NCBI GenBank assembly: GCA_026419775.2 | Contig: JAOPGA020001267.1 | Span: 1-25,362, forward strand | Source: Acrasis kona | Lineage: Eukaryota; Heterolobosea; Eutetramitea; Acrasida; Acrasidae | Length of the DNA: 25,362 bases | Reading direction: 5' to 3' | Position numbers and translations under genes: made by a program | Shown: in pieces, positions 1 to 9,043 of the stretch | Layout of the letters: the number at the start of each line of letters is the position of its first letter | Numbering within the stretch: position 1 is the stretch's first letter | Notes under the pieces: model-generated | What the model saw: the letters and a program-made list of their open reading frames with translations, nothing else | Database searches by the model: none | Told to the model about the DNA's origin: nothing

Positions 1-2
1 TT

Positions 3-431
3 GCACCAACTACCACTACTGTTGCACCAACTATTACTACTGCACCACCAGTGCAATTAACTCCACAGCCTACTACTTGTCCACCATGTCCATGCGGAGA
101 AACCAACCTCTCTGGCGACAACAACGCATCACCTGCAAGAAGACAGAGACGTAACGGTGATGCATGTCCAACTTGCAAAGTTTGTCCAACTACTACTACT
201 GCCGCACCAACTACTACTACTGTTGCACCAACTACTACTACTGCACCACCAGTGCAATTAACTCCACAGCCTACTACTTGTCCACCATGTCCATGCGGAG
301 AAACCAACCTCTCTGGCGACAACAACGCATCTCCTGCAAGAAGACAGAGACGTAACGGTGATGCATGTCCGACTTGCAAAGTTTGTCCAACTACCACTAC
401 TGTTGCACCAACTACTACTACTGCACCACCA
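3..431 (+). repeat. Tandem coding repeat, 201-base unit
   Basis: The block beginning gtgcaattaactccacag at 51 recurs at 252, a period of exactly 201 bases (67 codons), with nearly identical sequence. A diverged third start lies at 432, 180 bases on, because one 21-base linker unit is absent. The array continues leftward out of the window. Near-identity of the units indicates recent unequal exchange or gene conversion. Confidence 0.9.
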
Positions 432-584
432 GTACAACTAACCCCAAGACCATCTACTCCTTCAACCAGAGCACCAACTCAGAATGAATCCGGAGATGAT
501 TTGTCCAGAGAAAGTAGCGGAGCAGTCCACAAGTCCACGGCCATTGGTTTCGTCATTACTATTGCCGCAGTGTTAATGTTGTAA
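3..584 (+). CDS. Thr-rich, Cys-rich tandem-repeat surface protein, 3' end
   Basis: The frame is open from the window edge, so the 5' end and any signal peptide are missing; 193 residues are visible. It consists of 67-residue repeats. Each has a Cys block (TTCPPCPCGETN, then CPTCKVC), a basic patch RRQRR, and a linker of PTTTTVA/PTTTTAPP units that should be heavily O-glycosylated. The last repeat is shorter by one 7-residue linker unit. The C-terminus is a Ser/Thr-rich stretch (ESSGAVHKS) and then 13 hydrophobic residues (IGFVITIAAVLML) ending at the stop, which looks like a GPI-attachment signal. A plain membrane anchor is the alternative. The first in-frame codon after the edge that could pass for a start is GTG inside a repeat, so it is not a real start. 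No enzymatic domain is seen. An adhesive or mucin-like coat protein is likely, but this is inference. The stop overlaps AATAAA. Confidence 0.8.
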   Translation, partial: APTTTTVAPTITTAPPVQLTPQPTTCPPCPCGETNLSGDNNASPARRQRRNGDACPTCKVCPTTTTAAPTTTTVAPTTTTAPPVQLTPQPTTCPPCPCGETNLSGDNNASPARRQRRNGDACPTCKVCPTTTTVAPTTTTAPPVQLTPRPSTPSTRAPTQNESGDDLSRESSGAVHKSTAIGFVITIAAVLML

Positions 585-602
585 ATAAACTGTTACAGTT
601 TA
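584..602 (+). promoter_or_regulatory. Poly(A) signal with downstream TGTTACAGTTT
   Basis: AATAAA at 584-589 overlaps the stop codon of the repeat protein. It is followed one base later by TGTTACAGTTT. The same arrangement follows the stop of the Seh1 gene at 19404-19421. Confidence 0.55.
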
Positions 603-1206
603 AAAAGGAATATCTTGATTATCTTTTGTTTTTGTTGGTTGTAAATGGTGAACAAATTAACAGGTCTTATTAAGAAGACCCCGTCGGACATTGATGCGAC
701 TATTCTTTCAAACCCAACCAGCGTCACGCTCATTTCCCTATTACTTTCGAAACAGGTTAGATGATCTCAAAGCAGCTAACGGTATTTGAAATTGTGAGCT
801 AATCACTTTGCTCTTTGAACAAAATCATACAAAATTAAAGGAAAAGAATGTTACATCACAATACAGAAAATGAAAATAGGATTGCATTAGCGAACAATCA
901 TTTAAATCACAAGTGATTCACAAATGTGTATGATTTTAAAATTTCTCTATTAAATAGATGTTTATTTATTCAACCTTCAGTCTGGTTTTTTTGTTAATCC
1001 TTCTTTTTTTACTTCTAAAATGTGCCATAAATAAAAAGAACACTTGGGTGAAATAATGCTCCTTGTAATTTCTCTTTCGTTTCATAGGACGACGTTTCGA
1101 ACAACTTTTAGTTAATTTGGCAATTGCAGTTCATTAAAAATATATCATACATACCATATTTATACAATTATTATTCGGGGCTCTCGAAGACATTTGACAA
1201 GCTGCC
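603..1206. other. Intergenic stretch with one short open frame
   Basis: About 600 AT-rich bases between two secreted-protein genes. The only coding-like piece is a plus-strand frame at 645-764 (39 codons plus stop, beginning MVNKLTGLIKKTPSD) that ends beside a possible splice donor (cag/gttaga). No continuation exon was found. The rest shows no RNA gene or repeat that I can recognise. Confidence 0.4.
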
Positions 1207-1213
1207 TATAAAT
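1207..1213 (+). promoter_or_regulatory. TATA-like box upstream of Cys-rich secreted protein
   Basis: TATAAAT lies 36 to 42 bases before the ATG at 1249, a plausible core-promoter distance for a compact genome. The ROT1-like gene has a similar box about 45 bases before its start. Confidence 0.4.
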
Positions 1214-1248
1214 TGTTCTTAAACAATATAAAAACAAAAGTACAAGAA

Positions 1249-1605
1249 ATGAAGAACAAAGCCGTCATCTTATCAATTGCAGTTTTATTTATTGTGGGAT
1301 TTGCATCCGCACTTCAATGTGGCAATTTTAACCATTGCGAAGGCAANGATCAATGCTGTAAGGATTTATGCTACAACCCAGATCATTATACATGCCACTT
1401 ACCTTTTGGAATATTATGTACTATTGGAAACAAGGTTTGCGCAAACAATGGAAGCCCTTACTGCTACAACCCATATGCAGGAGATAGATGCTTTAGTGAC
1501 GAAGCATTCGTAACTCCAACGCCACGTCCATCACAAACTATGCCTGTAACTCCAACGCCAGGTCCACGCCCATCACAAACTACACGCACTACTCAAGTTC
1601 TGTGA
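1249..1605 (+). CDS. Small Cys-rich secreted protein
   Basis: 118 residues from the ATG at 1249. This start is preferred over an upstream in-frame TTG because it places a clean signal peptide at the N-terminus (MKNKAVILSIAVLFIVGFASA, cleavage expected before LQC). The mature part has ten cysteines in about 70 residues, including DQCCKDLCYNPDHYTC, followed by a Pro/Thr tail with two copies of a TPTP..RPSQT unit. The CYxPxxYxC pattern resembles short Cys-rich modules found in secreted cell-wall or carbohydrate-binding proteins of fungi and amoebae. This resemblance is by eye only, so the function is unknown. Base 1347 is N, leaving one codon Asn or Lys. The stop codon lies inside the left copy of the 27-base direct repeat that bounds the next element. 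Confidence 0.7.
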   Translation: MKNKAVILSIAVLFIVGFASALQCGNFNHCEGXDQCCKDLCYNPDHYTCHLPFGILCTIGNKVCANNGSPYCYNPYAGDRCFSDEAFVTPTPRPSQTMPVTPTPGPRPSQTTRTTQVL

Positions 1606-1627
1606 AGAGTTCGGTCTGAGCACTAAA
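1601..1627. repeat. Left copy of 27-base direct repeat
   Basis: Identical over 27 bases to 2229-2255; flanking bases differ on both sides. It contains the stop codon of the Cys-rich secreted protein gene. Confidence 0.9.
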
Positions 1628-2228
1628 ATGTCGCAAACGCATGAGCTTATTTCCTCCCACGGTTTGTCTGAAAGCTCAACTTCGTGTTCCAAAAATTCTT
1701 TAACGAAGTCCTTGGGTACGCACTGAAGGAGTACGTCGAAAGTTTCTTTATTCGTGAGCTTGTTACGAAGAGCCCACACTGAAAAGTCCTCTACAAATTT
1801 AGAGACTGCTGTAACTTCGGCTTTGGGTGGGTTTTCCCAGAACCTGTTCTTCTTCACGTAGTCCGTCGAAGTCTTGCCATTGTTCTTGGTTTCCACGAAC
1901 TCGGACTTTTCTTTCTTGACCGATGCTAAGTATTGGTCTCCTTGGTATTCAGCTTTGTCTCTTTCTTTGAGAAATGCTACCAGTTGTTTGACCTTTACAA
2001 TGGTCTTTAATTTTACGACGTCCTTTAGTTCTTCCATAACATAGTTATCCGACAGGAAGCAAAGGTCGAAGGGCGCTAATTCTTGATCGTTGAAGAACTT
2101 CACTAACTCATCCTCCTCTGGGAATAATTCTTTCCAGGCGTGCACTGATGTGTGATCTTCGATACTATTCCAAAAGGCATAGAGTGCTAATAGTGTAGCC
2201 ATTCTTCTTCTGGTTCAAAACGTAAAAA

Positions 2229-2255
2229 TGTGAAGAGTTCGGTCTGAGCACTAAA
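2229..2255. repeat. Right copy of 27-base direct repeat
   Basis: Second copy of the 27-base repeat, 628 bases from the first. It is best read as a target-site duplication around the inserted fragment, although its length is unusual. Confidence 0.85.
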
Positions 2256-2612
2256 GTAAGAAGTAAGTGACCAGAACGATCTTTTATTATTATTTCGCAT
2301 TGTGTTAAAAGTGAATTCCGAGTATTTATATGATTGATCCTCAAATATGTTGTTGAAGATTCAACGAGTATTCAGAGTTCAAAGATCAATTAAATATTGT
2401 AAGTTGTTGCTTACAACATGGCGAGAGTATCTTTTTCTTAATGCAAAAATCCATCGAAGTTCACCTTGGTATAAAGTACTAGACATAATGTATGGTCATT
2501 GTAAGAACGCCTTCTTACAACCTTCTAAAATTGAAAACAACGAAAAAATATTTTGGCGGGAGCTGCGTAAGTGGAAACCTAGACCGTTATTTTGGCATCG
2601 TGTTGGATTGAT
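2256..2612. other. Intergenic leader with an unexplained open frame
   Basis: This region lies upstream of the EF-hand gene. A plus-strand frame opens with ATG at 2347 and runs without a stop across 2347-2697, overlapping the first EF-hand exon in another frame. Its 5' part is rich in Trp and basic residues (FWRELRKWKPRPLFWHRV). A GTAAGT donor-like site lies at 2568, but no acceptor was found that joins it in frame to the EF-hand exon. It could be chance, a separate small gene, or a missed leader exon. Confidence 0.3.
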
Positions 2613-5600
2613 ATGGACATACTTCGTTCCGAATTTAAAAAATATGACAATCACAATATCGGAAGCATACCTACGAATAATTTTAAACAAGTGCTAACCA
2701 AATTTGGAGTTGGAAGTGGATTGAACAGCGTGACTAAGAAATTTGGAAGCGATGGATCTGTAGATTATAACGACTTTTTAAAATACTTCGAAAAATCTAA
2801 AAGGTTGAGATGATACATTACAAATTTGTTAACATAAACAGTGCTAAGCAGCCACAGACGAGTAACAATTCTCAGTATAGAGATGACGCTCGTCATAATT
2901 ATCAGCGACCCACCGATGAAAGGCGCTCAATTGTACAAACAAATTATAGCAAAGCCAATAGTGGAAATGCACGAAATAAAACAACAATAAATCCTGGTGA
3001 AGAGAAAGGAAAGCTGTATAGGTTCAGAAATTCATTATCAAAAAAACTTCGAGATTTTGATGTTAAAAATTCAGGGATCGTCACTCGTGATGAATTTGAA
3101 GATGGTACGGATTTCGATTTTTTTACTCTTCTAATTTAACATATAATAGCACTGAAAAAATGTGGATACCAAGATGTTGATTCAATCAATAATCTTACAC
3201 AAGCTATGACATCTTCAAACAACACAGGTTCGTTCGACTTTTATTCATCTTTTACTCATGTTCAGTAAACTACGATTATTTCTTGTCGCTTTTACAACCG
3301 TACGGTGGACTACCGACTGAAGTAAATGAACGCATTATTCATAGAACACCTTCTAAAGAGCAAAGCAGTACGAACAAGGTAAACAATTATCCACAATCCT
3401 ATTCGATAACTTTACTAGACTGATTGGGCACAAAAAATTACATCTACACCGGGTAGACTTAATCAAATTTATGATACATTTAGAGGTGTAGATGCTCTAA
3501 ACACTGGTCTTCTTGAAGAGGACCAATTTGTAAAAGGTAGGGAATTAAATTTTGAATGCACCTTACATTCCAAAGTGGTAGGAAAAATGCACGTTACTAA
3601 TGAGGATTCAATACCAGAAATTGTCGAACAGATGAAGACTGGTGATGGAAAAGTTGATTACACCAAGTTTGTTCAAACTTTAATAAATGAAGAGCGGTTG
3701 AACCCTCTTTCAGATGAACTTACAGATTCAATTCCAACTTCTCGGATAAAATCTGTTGTTAACTCTGACGGAACTTCAAAAAGAGGTAAATTACTTCAAC
3801 AATCAGATGACGCTGTCGATGTTGAATACACTTCACCAAGTCGGCTAAAAAGAGTGCCTGGTATCGTTTGGAATGATAGCAGCCTGGTACTAGATGCCAT
3901 AGATGAAACACCAAATATGCCACAAAGATCAAAATCAGCGTACTCAAACCCAACATACAGAAGTAGCATTTTTGAAGATTACGAACCAAACATGAAAAGA
4001 ACCCAACGTAAAATTGATTTCGAAAGGGGCACAAGTAAACAAGATGCAATAAAGAAAAATGACAAGGTGTCAGAATTATTATTATCCCACTTTAAACATT
4101 CGGACACCAATCAGTCAGGTGCAATCTCCCATGACGAGTTTAAAAATGGAATCCAACAATGTTCGTTTTTACATTTTTTTTCCTATCACTAACAGTCATA
4201 GTTGGTTTGCCTCTTAATCAAGATCAGTTCGAAAAAGTACTAAAAGTATTCGATCCCAAGAATGAAGGAAAAGTAAACTACAATCAATTCGTAGATCGCA
4301 TCGTTAAGAAATCAGACGAAAAATCCTTTGGAAAGAAAACTTTTAACCAACAATCATCATTAACATCAGAAAATGAAAAACCAGCGTCAAAAAGAAAAAC
4401 AAGCGTTCAAACCAAACAACCAGATCAAACATTAATCAACTCTCCAGAATCGTTAAAAAAAGAAGCCCATCAAACTTTACTTTTAATCAAAAATCAAATC
4501 AAGGACAATTACAATGATGAAAGGATGCAACATTTCATAACTAATCTAGACAACAATGGATCGGCTTCCATCCATCAATTACGAGAAACGCTTCGAAATG
4601 TAACCGGAAATAATTTGTCCGATCATGACTTTAACATCATCAAAACATGCTACGCCAACAATCCAAACGAACAAATTACTTTTAACAGATTTCACGATCT
4701 AATCCAATCCCGCAAAAGTTTTAATGTACCCAAAGCAGAAACACATCACATGACAAATGTACCGGGTCTCACCATTCCATTACCTCACATTTCGCGAAAA
4801 GGTCCGAAAATGTTACCAAACTCCACACAAGTCACTTCCGAAAATAATGTTCTTCAATCATCAAACATTTTGAATCAAAATCAAGAAGCGATTACGATCG
4901 ATCCAAAACTTTATTCTATTCAAGAAGATGCAACGGAGAGATTTAGACGTCACTCGAGGTCGAATAGACAAATCTTTAGAAAATTTGATAAAAATAAAAG
5001 TGGTCAACTGTCAAAGGTTGATGTACAGAGGGGATTGGCTTCGTTGGGTTGTTCGCTCAACCAGGATCAAACTGATATTTTGTACGGTCAACTTTCAAAG
5101 AATGGAACTGTTCCAGTTGACTACGATGCTTTTGCGTCATTTTTTGAACCAGGAGAAGCAGAGTTGACCAGAAGAAGAGTAGTTCAAAAACAACAACCCA
5201 TCAGAGAACAACAGTCAACTCAACTACAAGATGAAAACAAATATGATAACCAACAAGAAGAAGATCATTACGACAATCAAGACCATTCATCACAACCAGT
5301 CATACCCACACCACCCTCCCCTCCTTCATCACAACACTCTATTACTCCCTCCACACCCACAACCGACGAACAACAACAACAAAACAAGTCACAGCAATCC
5401 TCTTCAGCTAAGAACCTACAAAATACATTAATAGATAAAGCACAACTAACAGGAACACTTCGTAAAATGTTTTTGAAATTCGATAACGACCACGACGGTA
5501 ACATTTCTCGACAAGATTTCAAAGAAGGATTGGATAAAGTAGGTATATCACTATCCAATAAACAACTCGATCAAGTTGTAAATCGAATCAGAGGTGATTC

Positions 5601-7425
5601 CGATACCATCGACTTTAACAAATTTTGTGAATACTTAACTATTAATACTACACCTACCTTTACTACTGTACAACCCTCCACCATTACTACTAATCCCACT
5701 ACCAATCAATCAACAACATCACTATCAAGCAACAATCATCAACATTATCAATTGGATCAATTAGAACAAAAAATTGAAAACTTTAAAAATAAAAATCATC
5801 AATCTGATGATGTAATTAATAAGAGAATGAGAATGGAAATAAAGGAAGCTTGTCAAGGCAAACCTTTAAAAATGAGAGAAGCCTTTAAAGCATTCGATAA
5901 ATCCAATTCAAAAACATTATCTGTTGAATTGTTCAAAAAGGCATTATTGAGCATAGATAAGGATCTACCAGAGTGGGTCATTAATAGAGCAGAAAGAATG
6001 GCTACTACTGATGGTGGTAATAATAACGTTTGTGATTATGAATTGTTTTTAAAACAAAGTGGATATGAATTTCCAAAAGATTCTTTCGCTCCTAAAAGTA
6101 TTTTGAGAGCTCCAAGTAGTACTTCTTCCTCTTTTTCGTTATTTAATCATAATGAAGAATTGAATAATTCTTCACCTATTGGTGGCGTAGTGATTGGAAC
6201 TAGAAAAAAGAGATTTGAAAATACACCAGTTGATCATAATGATATCATTTCAATAGCTGGTGAAGAACCAAGTAATCAATATCCTGTTCAGAAATTAAGA
6301 AGTAAATCAGTGAGCGATATAACAATGAAGAGAATAAAAAGTAATGGTGATGATGATGATAGTCATCAAAAGAAACAAACTCCAACTGTTCATCAAAGAT
6401 ATGAAAGAATAGAGTCTCATCCAGATACTCTCAAACAGCCTTCTTCTACTTCTTCTAATCAATACGGTCGTTATTCATCGTCGCCTCGCTTTCAATTACA
6501 TAATCCACTCATACCATCAAACAGACCTGAACAAAAACTATTTGATGGTAAAAAGAGGTCCCACTTTTTAGATAACAATCAACAACATCACACCTCGCCC
6601 TCTCCTTCTCACTTTGAAAGAATAACAACAAAAGCAAAAAGTGACCTTAAGCAACCAGAAGATAACTTGCTCAACAATCTCACTTTTTCGCCTTTCAAAA
6701 TTCCAACTACAAAAAAGAAAATGAAAGTTCATCAATCATCTTTATCTACTCCAATGAACTTTGATCAACAACAACATTCAATAAAAGACAGACCTAGAGC
6801 TCTTAAAAAAGCAGATCAAAACTTGAGTGCTTTTGCAGGGACAGGTTTTAATGTACATGATTACATCAACAAGGGAGAAATAGCAGAGAAGAAGGAAACT
6901 TTGCAAAATGCTAACAATCTTAAAAATAACTTGAAAGATAAAGTTAGAAATAAAATTTATTTAAATTACAGTAAAACAAAAGAGGCTTTTAGAAAATTAG
7001 ATAAGGATGCAGATGGGGTGATTGATGCAGATGAGGTTCAAAATGGATTACTGGACTTGAATATAGTGGCCAGTAAAAAGGATATAAGAGAAATGTTACC
7101 TTTTGGTGATAACATTACTTATAAAGATTTTAGTCAAGTGTTTGCGCCAGATGCAACTAGTGCAGAAACGCCTTACATAAAGGGCGAAAGAGAATCTAGT
7201 CAGAGTAATGAGAGATTGAATAGGAGCATTGTGGGTGGTGGAGCGACGCATGATACTTTTAAAAGTAGTATTGGGTTCACATTTAATCATGATCTGCATG
7301 ATAATAGAGCACCGCCTGTGGGTGGTGATGATAAAAATAGGTCAAAGAGCGCTCCCCATTTGAGAGGTTCTGCTGGTCATTCGATGACGCGTGGTCATGG
7401 CGATATTATAAGTTGGAGATTTTGA
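2613..7425 (+). CDS. Large multi-EF-hand protein (EFCAB6/DJBP-like)
   Basis: I join seven exons: 2613-2803, 2842-3104, 3150-3227, 3266-3378, 3419-3536, 3576-4160 and 4196-7425. All junctions are GT-AG and keep frame, giving about 1525 residues. Paired EF-hands repeat along the chain. Loops with a full acidic pattern include DVKNSGIVTRDE, DTNQSGAISHDE, DKNKSGQLSKVD, DNDHDGNISRQD and, near the C-terminus, DKDADGVIDADE. Partner loops such as DPKNEGKVNYNQ and DKSNSKTLSVEL are degenerate and probably do not bind calcium. Linkers are Gln/Asn/Ser-rich and look disordered. Length and the pattern of one good and one degenerate hand resemble metazoan EFCAB6. The role is probably a calcium-responsive scaffold, perhaps ciliary or centrosomal; this is inference. 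An in-frame TAG at 2580 supports the ATG at 2613. No catalytic domain is seen. Confidence 0.8.
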
Positions 7426-7430
7426 AAAAA

Positions 7431-7442
7431 AATAAATTTATT
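7431..7442. promoter_or_regulatory. Palindromic bidirectional poly(A) signal
   Basis: AATAAATTTATT is its own reverse complement, so it offers AATAAA to both the EF-hand gene (plus, stop ending 7425) and the membrane-protein gene (minus, stop at 7441-7443). Only 15 bases separate the two stop codons. Confidence 0.7.
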
Positions 7443-7938
7443 ATAATCTTTCCATTTGTAATGTCATTGGTGATTTCTTTTTTTGTAGTCTTGATCCAAT
7501 GTAGCAGCATACGAATACGACGAATGAGAAGACAAAGATTGATAGTACCAATAATCCAGCTGATCCTCCGATTAGTGAAACAATGCACCAAGTTCCGCAT
7601 CTGTCTGAATGTGTTGGTGGTGCAGGTGCTTGAACAATGACTGCAGCGGCTGACATTGTTGTGGGTGGTGTTGTGGTTGTTGTAGCACTTGTTGTATCGT
7701 TGGTTTGTAATACCTTTACAGAAAGCACGTTGTATATGGGTGGTTTTTTGTCAATCTTCAACATGCGATCTAAATTTTCTGAGAGAACATTAAAGTTGCT
7801 TTGTCGTCGATTTTTTAAAGTTTTTCTGATTGATTTTACTGCCTTGTCGAAACTCAATGTTAGTATTTCTTTACTTGCATATGTGGACGTGATCAAACCG
7901 AGTATTGAAAAGAGTAGAATAAATGTCAACCTCTTCAT
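7441..7938 (-). CDS. Small type I membrane protein
   Basis: A single exon of 165 residues. It has a signal peptide (MKRLTFILLFSILGLITSTYA), a basic helical ectodomain of about 55 residues, a short Thr-rich stem (TTSATTTTTPPTT), two Cys flanking a Trp (CGTWC), and one transmembrane helix at about residues 120-147. A 17-residue tail begins with a basic stop-transfer cluster (SRLQKKK). I recognise no family. The stop overlaps the shared palindromic poly(A) signal with the convergent EF-hand gene. Upstream, at 7962-7951, is a four-codon upstream frame (ATG GAC ATA TAA) directly after a TTTTTAG acceptor-like site, so a 5' leader intron is possible. Confidence 0.65.
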   Translation of the reverse strand: MKRLTFILLFSILGLITSTYASKEILTLSFDKAVKSIRKTLKNRRQSNFNVLSENLDRMLKIDKKPPIYNVLSVKVLQTNDTTSATTTTTPPTTMSAAAVIVQAPAPPTHSDRCGTWCIVSLIGGSAGLLVLSIFVFSFVVFVCCYIGSRLQKKKSPMTLQMERL

Positions 7939-8095
7939 TATTTATCAGCCTTATATGTCCATCTAAAAAGATAAAAATAATTCAAGATTATATTGTAATG
8001 AATAATTGTAACTACACATATCAAGACACAAAGTTCATCAAAGTGTAAGATGTTTTTGTTAGTGAAACAAATTTTTTATTCTTAACCAATTCTGC

Positions 8096-8881
8096 TCAAA
8101 GTACAATTTGCTTTCCTAGAATTTTGACAATGTTCCTTACATTAAGAATAGATTCCAAGCACGTGCTCTTAGTCATCCACAAAGGGATATTGCCACTACA
8201 ACATGTCAGTAAAATTTACAAAAGTCATTACTTGAAGTCAGATTGTTGAAGGAAGGTTACTTTTAAATCACCATTGTCAAGCGGAACCATTTGCCAAGCT
8301 GCCATAATGCAAGTCCCACGCACAAATGATGCATTACTTTTGTAAGGTGCGTTGATACAATATAGCTCTGTGACAGATCCCTCTGTGAATACATCCCTAT
8401 AGAATACTGTAAAGTCATATGAAAAATACCGTGTATTGTAGTTACCAAAATCTCTTCCGCTCACGAGTGGAAATGGTGCTTTGAAGAGTCATTCATTATT
8501 TATTTGAGTTTTACTTACATTTGTAACCTAAAAGAACATGGTCTTTCAGCTTCTCTGTCTTTTCTAGGTCCACCAAAAAGATGACAAATTAAAGTTCGAT
8601 TATAAAGTTACCATTTGAATCACTAGCGGGTCCCATCTCCTCCTTTCTTCAACATCATGTGTACTCATCCACCTTAAAAAATCGTTTGTTTTGCAATCTC
8701 TTATGACTAATTTGGATCGGTACATATCGGTGTCAGATGTTCCGGACACATCAGCGTGGGTGTGCACTAGAACACCGTCACTATTGAATTGTTCTTTCCA
8801 ATTCTCTAAACTTTCAAATAAATCTAACTTGTGAACTGTTTCCCTCACTTCCTCCAACGACTGCTTCAATGTTTGGGACAT
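8096..8881 (-). CDS. START-domain lipid-binding protein
   Basis: Four exons read downward: 8881-8612, 8558-8519, 8478-8232 and 8195-8096, giving 218 residues. The domain fills the protein, as in small StarD4/StarD5-type proteins. START landmarks in order: a helical N-terminus; VLVHTHADVSGTSDTDMYRS; RRRWDPLV; the junction-spanning SPFPLVSGRDF; a beta-rich stretch with YFSYDFTVFY; and GNIPLWMTKS leading into the C-terminal lid helix. With no signal peptide or membrane segment it should be cytosolic and carry a sterol or phospholipid between membranes. The first intron needs the acceptor AAAAG at 8560-8559, because earlier AG sites bring an in-frame stop. The third donor lies just before a TAA that would otherwise end the protein before the essential C-terminal helix. 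AATAAA lies at 8080-8075 on the minus strand. Confidence 0.85.
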
Positions 8882-9043
8882 TGTTATAAATTGTAATATA
8901 AGCCAACTGTGTTCAACAAATAACTAATCAAACCTAGGTAGCTTGTGCGTTCAGGACTCAAGTACATTTAAAATTATCTAAGTATAAGGTTTATGAATAC
9001 AATTTTCAAAATCGTGAATTTAATTGAAATACCCTTTTATTAG

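Larger units (their letters stand above)
1601..2255 (-). mobile_element. Gag-like retroelement fragment bounded by 27-base direct repeats
   Basis: An exact 27-base direct repeat (starting tgtgaagagttcggtctg) lies at 1601-1627 and 2229-2255. Between the copies, the minus strand carries one open frame starting at 2202 that runs through the left repeat and stops inside the neighbouring gene at 1573. The N-terminal third looks helical and SAM-like (LCFLSDNYVMEELKDVVKLK). The part with KFVEDFSVWALRNK and DVLLQCVPKDFVKEF resembles the helical capsid region of retrotransposon Gag. No protease, reverse transcriptase, long terminal repeats or poly(A) tract is present, so this is a partial, broken fossil. 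The matching repeats suggest a fairly recent insertion. Family assignment is by eye. A host-gene fragment inserted during DNA repair is the main alternative. Confidence 0.4.

Noticed and set aside
51-51. Start codon (GTG) for the tandem-repeat protein
   Set aside because: It lies inside a repeat unit and the frame is open to the window edge; the gene is simply cut by the edge.
4159-4197. Separate start for a 1088-residue EF-hand protein
   Set aside because: The segment 4161-4195 is an intron by GT-AG and frame; splicing joins it to the upstream EF-hand exons.
5277-5558. Minus-strand frame inside the EF-hand gene
   Set aside because: Shadow of biased Gln/His/Pro codons; no domain and no splice partner.
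7637-7966. Plus-strand frame opposite the membrane-protein gene
   Set aside because: Antisense to a convincing signal-peptide and transmembrane protein; no features of its own.
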